Shown here piece after piece: positions 51,033 through 58,757 of a DNA stretch of 64,000 bases. Origin of the DNA: Nostoc sp. HK-01 (GTDB lineage Bacteria; Cyanobacteriota; Cyanobacteriia; Cyanobacteriales; Nostocaceae); the NCBI GenBank assembly GCA_003990705.1, contig AP018319.1, positions 372,001 to 436,000 on the forward strand, read 5' to 3'. Every line of letters begins with the position of its first letter. The stretch's first letter is position 1. The notes under the pieces were generated by a model, which did not search any database, had not been told where the DNA came from, and was given only the letters and a program-made list of their open reading frames with translations. The position numbers were made by a program, and so were the translations under genes.

Positions 51033-51581
51033 CTTTGAGCTATTGCTCCACTGCGTTCTTGTAATTCGCCAATTTACTTCGCTCCAACCTCGGTTGTCCA
51101 TCCATGTGGAACCTGGACGGATGGTAACTACTTCTGCTCCCATCCACTCTGCCAACCGAGCGATTCGCACGTTTGCACTGACTGTAAAACCAGAGATCAC
51201 TTCTAGCCTGAGTTCCTTAAATCCGAAGTCGAGCAAGGCGCGTCCAACCTCGATTGCGTAGGCATATCGCCCCCAATAGTCTGGCGCAAGTTCAATCCCC
51301 AGTTCCATTTCACCTGCATCATACCCCTTTGAACGCAGTCCGCAACAACCGACAAGCGCGTAAGGTTCATGCCGTGGGACAATCGCCAGCTGGTAGTTAA
51401 GTCTCGGCTGCTCACAAGCCCATGTGCAAAATGTCTCAAACAAACGTGCTGAATTTTCTGGACTAGTTTCGTCCTTTTGAGAAAATACTTGAGTGCGTGG
51501 ATCTGCTTGATAGTTTAGGAATGACGATCTGTCTAACTCAACGAAATCACGCAGTAAAAATCTCTTGGTCACTATCTCCAT
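51030..51581 (-). CDS. GNAT-family (RimJ/RimL type) acetyltransferase
   Basis: A 183-residue protein with TKRFLLRDFVELD at the start, ALVGCCGLRSKGYDAGEMEL near residue 74, ELAPDYWGRYAYAIEVGRAL near 96 and FTVSANVRIARLAEWMG near 131. These are the strands and acetyl-CoA loop of RimJ/RimL-type N-acetyltransferases. Substrate unknown. It is the only minus-strand cargo in the 48-54 kb stretch. Confidence 0.9.
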   Translation of the reverse strand: MEIVTKRFLLRDFVELDRSSFLNYQADPRTQVFSQKDETSPENSARLFETFCTWACEQPRLNYQLAIVPRHEPYALVGCCGLRSKGYDAGEMELGIELAPDYWGRYAYAIEVGRALLDFGFKELRLEVISGFTVSANVRIARLAEWMGAEVVTIRPGSTWMDNRGWSEVNWRITRTQWSNSSK

Positions 51582-51740
51582 ATAAATAGCTAAATAGTTT
51601 ATAAGGTTTTAATTGGATAGTTACTTGGTGTGAGTGGTAAGCATGAATTGGCGGATTGGAATGATGAGCTTCACAACTTCTTAAAGTATCGGGCAACTGG
51701 GAACAACCCGAAACCTAGTTTTTGATATGTAAAACGTGCT

Positions 51741-51815
51741 GTTACTCGTATAGGAGAGTTTAGCTGTACAGTAACAGCTTGGGAAGGCAAATGTAGTGTT
51801 GGGGTAGCGATGAGG
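51741..51815 (+). pseudogene. Middle fragment of the 306-aa gene upstream of the EF-hand gene
   Basis: The frame reads IGEFSCTVTAWEGKCSVGVA, corresponding to VNDFSCTVRTWDKELTVGVQ in copy A. It is short and diverged, so it seems older than the others. Confidence 0.7.
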
Positions 51816-51905
51816 AATAAGTGATTAAGTTCTTCCTAACTGTGCTTGTGTCTTTGTCAAAATTTTGAGATATTAAGTTGAAAAAATTAATTCAGATAAA
51901 AAATT

Positions 51906-52136
51906 ATGGCAACCCAGCAAGAACTTCAATCTCTTTTTAATACCTTAGATACCGATCAAGATGGCAAAATTTCTATAAATGAGCTTTTTTTTAGCCCTGG
52001 CTTAAGCGCAATCATCTCAGCCGAAACAGGTGTCAGTAGCCCCCAGGAATTACTAGCTATGTATGGAGATAAAGACGGTAGTATCACCTTTGAAGAGTTG
52101 AAACAAGTTGTTGAGTCAGCTGGAAATTTAAACTAG
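51906..52136 (+). CDS. Small EF-hand calcium-binding protein, 76 aa
   Basis: Two EF-hand loops are visible. The first is DTDQDGKISINE (residues 16-27), a perfect 12-residue calcium loop. The second is YGDKDGSITFEE, which lacks the first acid (Y in place of D) if counted from D-K-D. The size and arrangement resemble the calcium sensor EF-hand (CSE) proteins of heterocyst-forming cyanobacteria, though this link is from memory of family layout only. Confidence 0.85.
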   Translation: MATQQELQSLFNTLDTDQDGKISINELFFSPGLSAIISAETGVSSPQELLAMYGDKDGSITFEELKQVVESAGNLN

Positions 52137-52201
52137 CTGTACCCCATCTCCGCCCAAGCAAGAGCAAGCACTGCCGTCCTCTGAACTACTAAGAGGCGGT
52201 T

Positions 52202-53189
52202 TTGATTCGTGGTATATCAGCCTACCTCCACGATGGAGAATCAGAAAAAGCCTTCAGTATCTCAGCACTGGAAGGTCAACTGCTACCTAGTGGCAAGCAA
52301 TTGAAACTAGTCGCCAACCAAATCTATCACTGGCATATCAATGGGCTATCTCAACGAGTGGCATCCTTTCTCAAGCTGTGGTTAGCTAACTTACCAAAAG
52401 TTATCGATTTGAGAGGAGCATCGTTACAAATAAAGCAGGTGAGTATAGCTCATGCTCCCACGACTTATGCCCAATTGCTGCGATCGCCCATTGAACAATC
52501 TGTAGTAGACCTCAGTTTCGTTTCACCAACCAGCTTTCGGCGCAAAGGCCATCACTTTCCACTGCCAGTCCCAGAGAATTTATTCCACAGTTACCTACGG
52601 CGGTGGAACGACTTTTCGCAGCAGTCAGTAGAACAAGAGGCTTTTATAGAGTGGATTGATGAAGTGGATTGATGAAAGCGTTATCATCCATCAGCACCGT
52701 TTGGAATCAACAAAAGTGGCAGCAGGCAAACAAGGGTCGGTCACTGGATTTACGGGAGCAATATCTTTGGGTTTGAGCAGGGCAGCTTTGGCAAATACCG
52801 AATTTACCCAGCTATTCTATACTTTGCTCAAGCTTGCGCCGTACTGTGGAACAGGACACAAGACAACCTTTGGATTGGGACAAACTCGCTCTGGTTGGCT
52901 ATCAGAGCAAAAGGCAACTGTAGCCGAGCAGTTACTTGCAGATACGTTGGCGCAAAGGATTGAAGAATTGACAACGATATTTACTGACCAACGCAAACGC
53001 AAGGGTGGCGATCGCACCGATAGGATTGCTGTGACCTGGGCGACTGTTTTGGCCCGTCGAGAGCATGGGGATTCTTTAGGGGCGATCGCGCTTGATTTGG
53101 AGATGAAATCGGAAACGGTGAAAACTTACGTGAAGCTGGCTCGAAAGGCTCTTAAGGGGACTGATGAAGGAGCTATTGGGAATCAGTAA
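52202..53189 (+). pseudogene. cas6: Frameshifted cas6-like gene with fused C-terminal HTH, copy 2
   Basis: The first frame (52202-52672) has LVANQIYHWHINGLSQRVAS and SPTSFRRKGHHFPLPVPEN. The second (from about 52660) has FTGAISLGLSRAAL and the Cas6 Gly-rich loop GTGHKTTFGLGQTR. A tandem 13-bp duplication of GTGGATTGATGAA near 52650-52676 shifts the frame between them. The first about 30 residues normal for Cas6 are also absent. Residues after the loop (TVAEQLLADTLAQRIEELTT to VKTYVKLARKALK) form a sigma-region-4-like HTH, an unusual extension for Cas6. No other cas gene or array is near. Confidence 0.85.
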
Positions 53190-53404
53190 TCGGCGTATTA
53201 AGGCTGATCTAGAATATCCTAACTACAGCTTCGTTGATCTTGGATAGCAGTTGTTGATATTTTGGTGAGCTAATTCTTTTAGTGCAGCCATCTATTGAGC
53301 ATTTTCTGTATAGTTTGAATTATGGAATAGCAAGATAGAGCGTTCTATTTAAGATGGACATTTCGCAATAGCATTATTTAAGATAACTCACTTGCATTGA
53401 GATC

Positions 53405-54688
53405 ATGTTTGACCCTACAGAGTCAGAAGAAATATATACAGTTTCCGAATCACAGTTACAATTGTTACATGAACAACAAATTTCGGAAAATGGCCCAGGA
53501 ACAATCCTCAAAGATTTCCAAATGTTATTGGATTTCATTGGTACAAAAGGAATTGAGGTTAGCAAAACCCAAAACTTCTTGCCGATAAAATGTTTGGCCG
53601 AACTCAATAGTCGTTTAACAGATCCAATTCAAGTTGAGCTTAACCGTCCCCAACAAAAAGCTTATCCTCATCTTCATGGTTTGTATTTATTGTTGAGAGC
53701 TTCTGCTATATCTTATGTTGAACCTCAGGGCAAAAAATTCTTTATCTACCTAGAACCTAAAGTGGTTGACTCTTGGAACAATTTAAATCCCACAGAACGT
53801 TATTTTAATCTTTTAGAAACTTGGTGGATTTGGGGAAATGAAGAAATCTTAGGTAGTAGAGAACAAAATACTGGATTTCACAAATGCTTAACGTTTTTGC
53901 ATATCCTGGACTCAAGTAAAAATTTGGTTATCAAGCCAGAACAACAAAAATGGTTAAGCTATACCCTAGGACTTCACCACATTGCATTACTGTCGATGTT
54001 TGGAATTATAGAAATTCAAAATGGCAAATCAAAAAAAGGTCAAGGTTGGCAGTTTACTAAAATCAAAAGAACTCCTTGGGGAAATGCTTTACCTAATTTA
54101 ATTCAAAAGATTGCTTTTGAATCCTTAATTTCAGAAAATGCACAAGAGGACTTGCAGGATGAAGAAAATCCGCTTGGGATTTGGCAGTCTCAATTACAAG
54201 TTTTCTTTCCTGAATGGCAGAAGAATCTTGCGGTTTCTCAAGTAGAAACACAACCAGGAATTTACGTTTTTAAAGTTACTTTAGGTAAAATTTGGCGGCG
54301 GATTGCTATTCCTCATGATTACAGCCTCTATGATTTAAGCAGTATAATTTTAGAATCTGTAAACTTTGATGACGATCATTTGCATGAATTCTCTTACAAA
54401 AGTCGATATGGTTATACAGTTACAGTAAATCATCCGGCAACGGAGGAGCAGCCTTTTAGTGATGAATTTTTAATTGAAGATTTGTCTTTATCTTTAAAAG
54501 TTGGTCACACAATAGATTACTTGTTTGATTATGGGGATAATTGGCGATTTAAAGTGCAATTAGAAAGTATTGAGCCAGATAATATAGAAATTAAAGAACC
54601 AACAATTTTATCCTTTCATGGGAAGGCACCTGAACAATATCCGAGTTGGGATGATGACAATGAGTGGGATGATGAGGATGAAGAATAA
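53405..54688 (+). CDS. Protein with C-terminal plasmid pRiA4b ORF-3-like domain, 427 aa
   Basis: Residues 285-420 contain YVFKVTLGKIWRRIAIPHDY, LYDLSSIILESVNFDDDHLH and IDYLFDYGDNWRFKVQLESI, the signature of the pRiA4b ORF-3-like domain (PF07929). Residues 1-280 are a helical region with no recognised domain (LLRASAISYVEPQGKKFFI, ERYFNLLETWWIWGNEEIL). The acidic end WDDDNEWDDEDEE is typical of the family. Members occur on plasmids and next to transposons; their function is unknown. Confidence 0.88.
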   Translation: MFDPTESEEIYTVSESQLQLLHEQQISENGPGTILKDFQMLLDFIGTKGIEVSKTQNFLPIKCLAELNSRLTDPIQVELNRPQQKAYPHLHGLYLLLRASAISYVEPQGKKFFIYLEPKVVDSWNNLNPTERYFNLLETWWIWGNEEILGSREQNTGFHKCLTFLHILDSSKNLVIKPEQQKWLSYTLGLHHIALLSMFGIIEIQNGKSKKGQGWQFTKIKRTPWGNALPNLIQKIAFESLISENAQEDLQDEENPLGIWQSQLQVFFPEWQKNLAVSQVETQPGIYVFKVTLGKIWRRIAIPHDYSLYDLSSIILESVNFDDDHLHEFSYKSRYGYTVTVNHPATEEQPFSDEFLIEDLSLSLKVGHTIDYLFDYGDNWRFKVQLESIEPDNIEIKEPTILSFHGKAPEQYPSWDDDNEWDDEDEE

Positions 54689-54763
54689 CAGCCCATTTGC
54701 CCACAAATGGAGTATTAATATATTCAGGTAGGCTTAACAAGCGTGAGCGGCAAACGTAGTGAT

Positions 54764-54961
54764 TTAATGACGACGGAACAAAGTCTCTAGATAAACTTGC
54801 GCCACTCGGCGGTCGCCGTCAGCATTCTGTAGCAGAAACAGTGAGACAGCAGCGGTCAATACCCGGTTCTCATCCCATTCAGGGTGCTGTTGTAAGTAGT
54901 CTTTGAGACACTCATGTAAAGTTTCGGGAATCTCTGTGAAGATGCTAACGGTTGCGTTCAT
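54764..54961 (-). CDS. DUF2811 family protein, 65 aa
   Basis: Nearly the complete family pattern is present: MNATVSIFTEIPETLHECLK, DYLQQHPEWDENRVLTAAVS, LFLLQNADGDRRVAQVYLET LF. DUF2811 is a short cyanobacterial protein group of unknown function. Length is typical. Confidence 0.92.
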   Translation of the reverse strand: MNATVSIFTEIPETLHECLKDYLQQHPEWDENRVLTAAVSLFLLQNADGDRRVAQVYLETLFRRH

Positions 54962-55303
54962 AGGGTAAAGGCTTCTAGTAAATCAGTCAGGGCAACTAGC
55001 TTTAAATGAGGCAGCTAAAAGCAAATATGCTGCCACTACTGAAGCAGGTTTATACAGTTAGTCTTTGTAGCTTACAGAACTATAGAAGCTAGTCGAATTA
55101 TTGTGCGGCCAGAGGGGGTAGGTTTGTCAATGCTACGAAATATTAAGTAGAAGTACAGAAAGAATCAAGATTTACGGCAGCATCAGAGTTGAAGATAGAT
55201 TTTCGTTACTTTGCTTAATAAAAACTCAGTGTTTAAGTTTTCCAGGAGCTATCAAATAAAATCCCCAGCGATGCAACCAAAGGCTATGAGTCTGTAGAGT
55301 CTT

Positions 55304-55356
55304 TGTGGAAAACATTCTTAACACCTGTGGAAAAGTTGTGGAATGAGTGCGGAAAA
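55304..55356. promoter_or_regulatory. Cluster of four DnaA-box-like sites with 11-bp phasing
   Basis: TGTGGAAAA occurs at 55304 and 55326, TGTGGAATG at 55337 and TGCGGAAAA at 55348. The reverse of the first form, TTTTCCACA, is used as a DnaA box in cyanobacteria. Start-to-start spacings are 22, 11 and 11 bp, so all lie on about the same helical face. A replication origin or iteron-like protein site is suggested. Confidence 0.5.
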
Positions 55357-55551
55357 GTTAGGCTAATGATAAGAATTGCAAAACATCTAGAAATTAGGAA
55401 GAATTGCTAAAGTGCGATCGCTTTTTCGTCAGTAAAGATAGAGATGTTGATGATTCGGGTGATTAAAGACTAAATTCAATCATCTGTAATAATATCTGTT
55501 GATAGTGGGAAGTTTTTCTCATTAGATTAGTTAATAATTTGATTATCCGGA

Positions 55552-55594
55552 CTGTATACACCCGACAAAGTACTCTGATAGAGGCTGTATACAG
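55552..55594. promoter_or_regulatory. Paired CTGTATAC operator-like sites upstream of the 147-aa gene
   Basis: CTGTATACAC (55552-55561) and the perfect palindrome CTGTATACAG (55585-55594) are 33 bp apart start-to-start, close to three helical turns. They lie 52-95 bp upstream of the ATG at 55647. A dimeric repressor, possibly the gene product itself, is a likely user. Confidence 0.5.
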
Positions 55595-55646
55595 ATGTTA
55601 ACCAGCAAAAATCCATTATTTAAATATACTTACCCCAGTTAAGAGT

Positions 55647-56090
55647 ATGTCTAAAGTTTCAATATCAATTCAGTTAAGTGAGGCTGAAGTTAAAGTACTT
55701 TCAGCAATGCAACTTTCAGAAAATGAGTCGCTCAATCAAACAGCGACCAGACTACTCAAAGGTATTCTGGGTCAGTCAAAAGCTGGGCAGACATTATCTG
55801 ATGATGAAGACATAAAACAAATTTTCAGGCAGGAACTGGCTTCGGCAGTAGCCCAAATTCAGGATTTAATCACGCAGCGTCCAGGCGAAGTTGATAGCCA
55901 AACACAAGAGCCTGTTGCTGTAGTGCAGCAATCAAAGCCAGATTATGAAGCAATACGTTCCAATCTTCTCTCTAAAATGAAAGCAGGCAAGCAGTCTGCT
56001 GCCAAAGCCATTGATGCTTTTATCCAGGAATTAGATGCTGCCAGCCAACAGCAGAAGCCAGAAACTGAGGAGTTAGATGTAGCGTCTTAG
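55647..56090 (+). CDS. Hypothetical protein with N-terminal RHH-like segment, 147 aa
   Basis: VSISIQLSEAEVKVLSAMQL, then ENESLNQTATRLLKGILG near residues 3-44, resemble a strand followed by two helices, as in ribbon-helix-helix proteins. The rest is Gln/Glu/Lys-rich and helical (RQELASAVAQIQDLI, KQSAAKAIDAFIQELDAA). The position beside origin-like and operator-like sites fits a plasmid copy-control or partition accessory protein, but no family was recognised. Confidence 0.65.
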   Translation: MSKVSISIQLSEAEVKVLSAMQLSENESLNQTATRLLKGILGQSKAGQTLSDDEDIKQIFRQELASAVAQIQDLITQRPGEVDSQTQEPVAVVQQSKPDYEAIRSNLLSKMKAGKQSAAKAIDAFIQELDAASQQQKPETEELDVAS

Positions 56091-56210
56091 CATTTTTGGG
56101 TCAGCAAATGAAGCCCTGGTATTCCCAGTGTGAACGCTTAATTACTAGTATATTTGAGCCGTCTTTCCCACTCCCAACACCATGCTGTATCTACTTTTTC
56201 CTTATTTCAG

Positions 56211-56591
56211 TTACAAATTTTTTGAAGTAGTTAACAAAGTTTCTTTCGCCAAACGAGTTTGTAAATCTACAATCAAATTATCGCCACTTCGTCGCGCTTC
56301 CCACGAACCAGAATAATGTAAACCAATGTTCCACTTACCCTGCATATAATCCTCTTTTTGTGAGATTGTGCCTGTATAAGTAACTGGTGCATTTGAGGTT
56401 ACTAAATAGCACTTCGTAAAGCTGAGACTACGCCCGATTACATCACCATTAACGGTTGCTTCTCCTAAATAGCTATCATCTAGGATAGAACCTGTCAAAG
56501 CATTTCCGCTCTGCACAAACGCGGCTTCAAATCGTGTTGGTATTTCATCTTGCCAATATGTGCCTAACCAATTACCGCTTATGTCTGTCAT
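56211..56591 (-). CDS. Hypothetical protein, about 126 aa, beta-rich
   Basis: The start is taken at MTDISGNWLGTYWQDEIPTR (56591); the frame goes 9 codons further upstream. GNWLGTYWQ, ALTGSILDD, YTGTISQKEDYMQGKWNIG, and GSWEARR form repeated short strands, suggestive of a lipocalin-like or beta-barrel fold. It follows the glycosylase gene in the same direction after 38 bp. Unrecognised. Confidence 0.6.
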   Translation of the reverse strand: MTDISGNWLGTYWQDEIPTRFEAAFVQSGNALTGSILDDSYLGEATVNGDVIGRSLSFTKCYLVTSNAPVTYTGTISQKEDYMQGKWNIGLHYSGSWEARRSGDNLIVDLQTRLAKETLLTTSKNL

Positions 56592-56628
56592 AGAATTTTC
56601 AGTAATTGTTATGAGCATAATTTTAACT

Positions 56629-57255
56629 CTAGTTACTCAAACTTGTTTTTACTTCCAGGCTGCGCCATAAATACCAACAGGCCAAGGAACGGTAAGGTTC
56701 CCATTTCTGCCCTAAATCCTCGACAGTTTTTTTATTAGGGAGTTGGGCTAAACCATACAGGTTGCGAATGGCGGCACGAATACCTAAATCATCTACAGGC
56801 AGAACATCCAGCCGATGTAAGCGAAACATTAATAACATCTGAACTGTCCAACGCCCAATACCCTTGATTGGTATTAAGGCTTTGATTATTTCCTCATCAT
56901 TCATCGTCTGCAATTGTTCCACAGTCGGTAATCCATCTGTGACTTTTTGAGCTAAATCTTTTAGATACACAATCTTAGGACGTGAAATCCCAGCAGTACG
57001 CAAAACTTCATCTGGGGTATTCAGGATACCTAAAGCTGTTGGTAGATTTTGCGGATAAAGCAGCAAAAATCTACTGTGAATGGCGGCTGCTGCTTTACCA
57101 GATAATTGTTGGTAAAGGATTGACCTTGAGAGCGAAAACAGCAAGTCTTGTGTTTGTTGCACTTGATAGAGTTGGCAATCTCCTACTGCTTCGATAACAT
57201 TTGCCAAGATAGAATCTGAGTTTTTGAGTGTTTGGATTGCGGTTGAGTAATCCAT
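56629..57255 (-). CDS. DNA-3-methyladenine glycosylase II-like (AlkA type)
   Basis: A 208-residue HhH-GPD protein. The helix-hairpin-helix is LIPIKGIGRWTVQMLLMFRL near residues 127-146, and the catalytic Asp is in LDVLPVDDLGIRAAIRNLYG. There is no [4Fe-4S] cluster region at the C-terminus, which fits AlkA rather than EndoIII/MutY. The length equals that of short AlkA proteins without the N-terminal domain. It should remove alkylated bases from DNA, and together with AlkB at 33 kb gives two alkylation repair enzymes. Confidence 0.9.
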   Translation of the reverse strand: MDYSTAIQTLKNSDSILANVIEAVGDCQLYQVQQTQDLLFSLSRSILYQQLSGKAAAAIHSRFLLLYPQNLPTALGILNTPDEVLRTAGISRPKIVYLKDLAQKVTDGLPTVEQLQTMNDEEIIKALIPIKGIGRWTVQMLLMFRLHRLDVLPVDDLGIRAAIRNLYGLAQLPNKKTVEDLGQKWEPYRSLACWYLWRSLEVKTSLSN

Positions 57256-57383
57256 TCTATTGCCCAGTCATCTTCAAGAGATCGCTCTAAACTCTATCAT
57301 CTTTTGAATTAAGTTAATTTTGCGGTAAGCTTTTGTGGTTAACAAACAATTTATTAGCCTCATCAGCAGCAAAAAATACTGTT

Positions 57384-57710
57384 ATGAGTCAGGATGCCTA
57401 TCCAGCTAATTGGAAACAAATCGCCACAGCACTTAAGGCTGCTTCTAATTGGCGTTGTACTCGCTGTGATCGCTTATGCTTACGCCCCGATGAAAAAGCA
57501 CCTCATTTATCCCTATCTCAACGCAAAGCCTACACCTTGCAGGTACATCATTGGAATTGCGACCCAACTGATAATCGTCTCGATAACTTAGTTTGCCTAT
57601 GTAGTGGCTGTCACCTTTACTATCACCGCTTTGGACGTGGTAACGTTTCGCCTGGGCAATTATCTTTGTTTGACCAAGTTTCAACGATTTTGCCATCTAC
57701 AATCTGTTGA
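57384..57710 (+). CDS. HNH nuclease-like protein with clamp-binding-like motif
   Basis: A 108-residue protein from ATG 57384 (a GTG lies 17 codons upstream). CTRCDRLCLRP and VCLCSGCHLYYHRF provide two Cys pairs, and YTLQVHHWNCDPTDNRLDNL carries the HH...N core of HNH endonucleases. The ending GQLSLFDQVSTI matches the QL-S-LF sliding-clamp-binding consensus. Short HNH proteins of this kind are common in cyanobacteria. Confidence 0.87.
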   Translation: MSQDAYPANWKQIATALKAASNWRCTRCDRLCLRPDEKAPHLSLSQRKAYTLQVHHWNCDPTDNRLDNLVCLCSGCHLYYHRFGRGNVSPGQLSLFDQVSTILPSTIC

Positions 57711-57741
57711 ATGTAGCTATAAAAGTCTGTTATATTACCCC

Positions 57742-57975
57742 TTAACCCGGAAACCGCCGCATCATCTCCGCCAACTCAACAGCCTCCCCATCAACTGTAT
57801 AAACCACGTTACCCGACATCGCCAGCACGATCCTCTGCTTCCTCGCCCACTCAAACCAAGCACCCACATCAGCAGTGACAGTATTCTTGCCCTTAGCCCC
57901 ACTCTTGCAGGAATTAATAAACAGGCCAGTGGGATTATCACACCAGCCTTCAGCGATGTCTACGACAAGCCGCAA
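57742..57975 (-). CDS. Small plasmid protein, 77 aa (paralogue of 20135-20401)
   Basis: LRLVVDIAEGWCDNPTGLFI, NTVTADVGAWFEWARKQRIV and LAMSGNVVYTVDGEAVELAE match the other copy. Here one extra T in ATGCGTAGACGCTTTGCGG puts the upstream ATG out of frame, so translation would need the TTG at 57975, or the gene is broken. The extra base makes the dispersed GACGCTTTGCGGCTTGTCG repeat. It follows the winged-helix gene in the same direction after 5 bp. Confidence 0.55.
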   Translation of the reverse strand: MRLVVDIAEGWCDNPTGLFINSCKSGAKGKNTVTADVGAWFEWARKQRIVLAMSGNVVYTVDGEAVELAEMMRRFPG

Positions 57976-57980
57976 AGCGT

Positions 57981-58742
57981 CTACGCATCCTTCACCCTAG
58001 CGATCGCACCTTGCACATTATCCCAATGCTTTTTGATCACCCCCAAGCAAGGCTGAGGATTAATCCGCAACCGCCTTAACTCGTTACAAACCTCCGCAAT
58101 TTCTTGCTTAGACACATTAAAATCAGCTTCAGTCGCCGCCCCGGAAAGTTCGTCCTCATGATGGTCTTCCTCGTTAGTTGAGTCATCCTGTTCTTGCTCA
58201 TCAACGAAGCGAGAAGTCTGGGATTGCTCTGGTTCTTGGGTTAAACAAACTGATTCGGGTTCGCTGTCCGAGATTTGGCTTTCTTCCAGTTCACCTTTTT
58301 CTTCCTCAGCAGCAGCGTGTTGTTGTGAAGAGAACTCTTTAGGGGTGAACTCTTTGATATCATCTGCTTGTTGTGAACACATGGATGCTGGCATTATAGA
58401 CATATCGATATGTTCATCGAGGAATAATTGGACAGCGATTGTGTTAACGCTGTACCAATTCGCTTGATAGTAAGTCTTGGCAGACAGTTTTTCTATCGCT
58501 ATTAACCCCAGTGATTTCAGGAGTGCGATCGCTCGTCTGACGGTGCTAACAGACAAAGACAATTCTGCTGCCCATTGTGGATAGGTTTTCCAAAACCATT
58601 TCACGCCATCAATTGTTTTACCGCCTTTGATACTCATCCAGTAATGGGCTTGCTGTAAAACAGTGGCCGCACTACGTCCGATTTGAGATGCAAGTGCGGG
58701 AGAATATAGTGCGTGCTGACCATCAATTAGGAGTTTGCTCAT
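57981..58742 (-). CDS. Winged-helix DNA-binding plasmid protein, 253 aa
   Basis: The start is at MSKLLIDGQHALYSPALASQ (58742). Residues 15-100 (ATVLQQAHYWMSIKGGKTID, WKTYPQWAAELSLSVSTVRR, AIALLKSLGLIAIEKL) are a winged-helix domain like those of plasmid/phage replication initiators. Residues 120-200 are acidic and low in complexity (SDSEPESVCLTQEPEQSQTS). Residues 205-253 form a helical tail (EIAEVCNELRRLRINPQPCL). A truncated copy of the last third lies at 20402-20656. Confidence 0.75.
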   Translation of the reverse strand: MSKLLIDGQHALYSPALASQIGRSAATVLQQAHYWMSIKGGKTIDGVKWFWKTYPQWAAELSLSVSTVRRAIALLKSLGLIAIEKLSAKTYYQANWYSVNTIAVQLFLDEHIDMSIMPASMCSQQADDIKEFTPKEFSSQQHAAAEEEKGELEESQISDSEPESVCLTQEPEQSQTSRFVDEQEQDDSTNEEDHHEDELSGAATEADFNVSKQEIAEVCNELRRLRINPQPCLGVIKKHWDNVQGAIARVKDA

Positions 58743-58757
58743 ACTTTTACCCACTGT

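Larger units (their letters stand above)
54962..55646. other. Gene-free region, 685 bp, with origin-like and operator-like sites
   Basis: No credible gene. It holds a phased run of DnaA-box-like sites near 55304-55356 and a pair of CTGTATAC sites near 55552-55594, described separately. The rest is A/T-rich without an obvious repeat. Confidence 0.6.
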
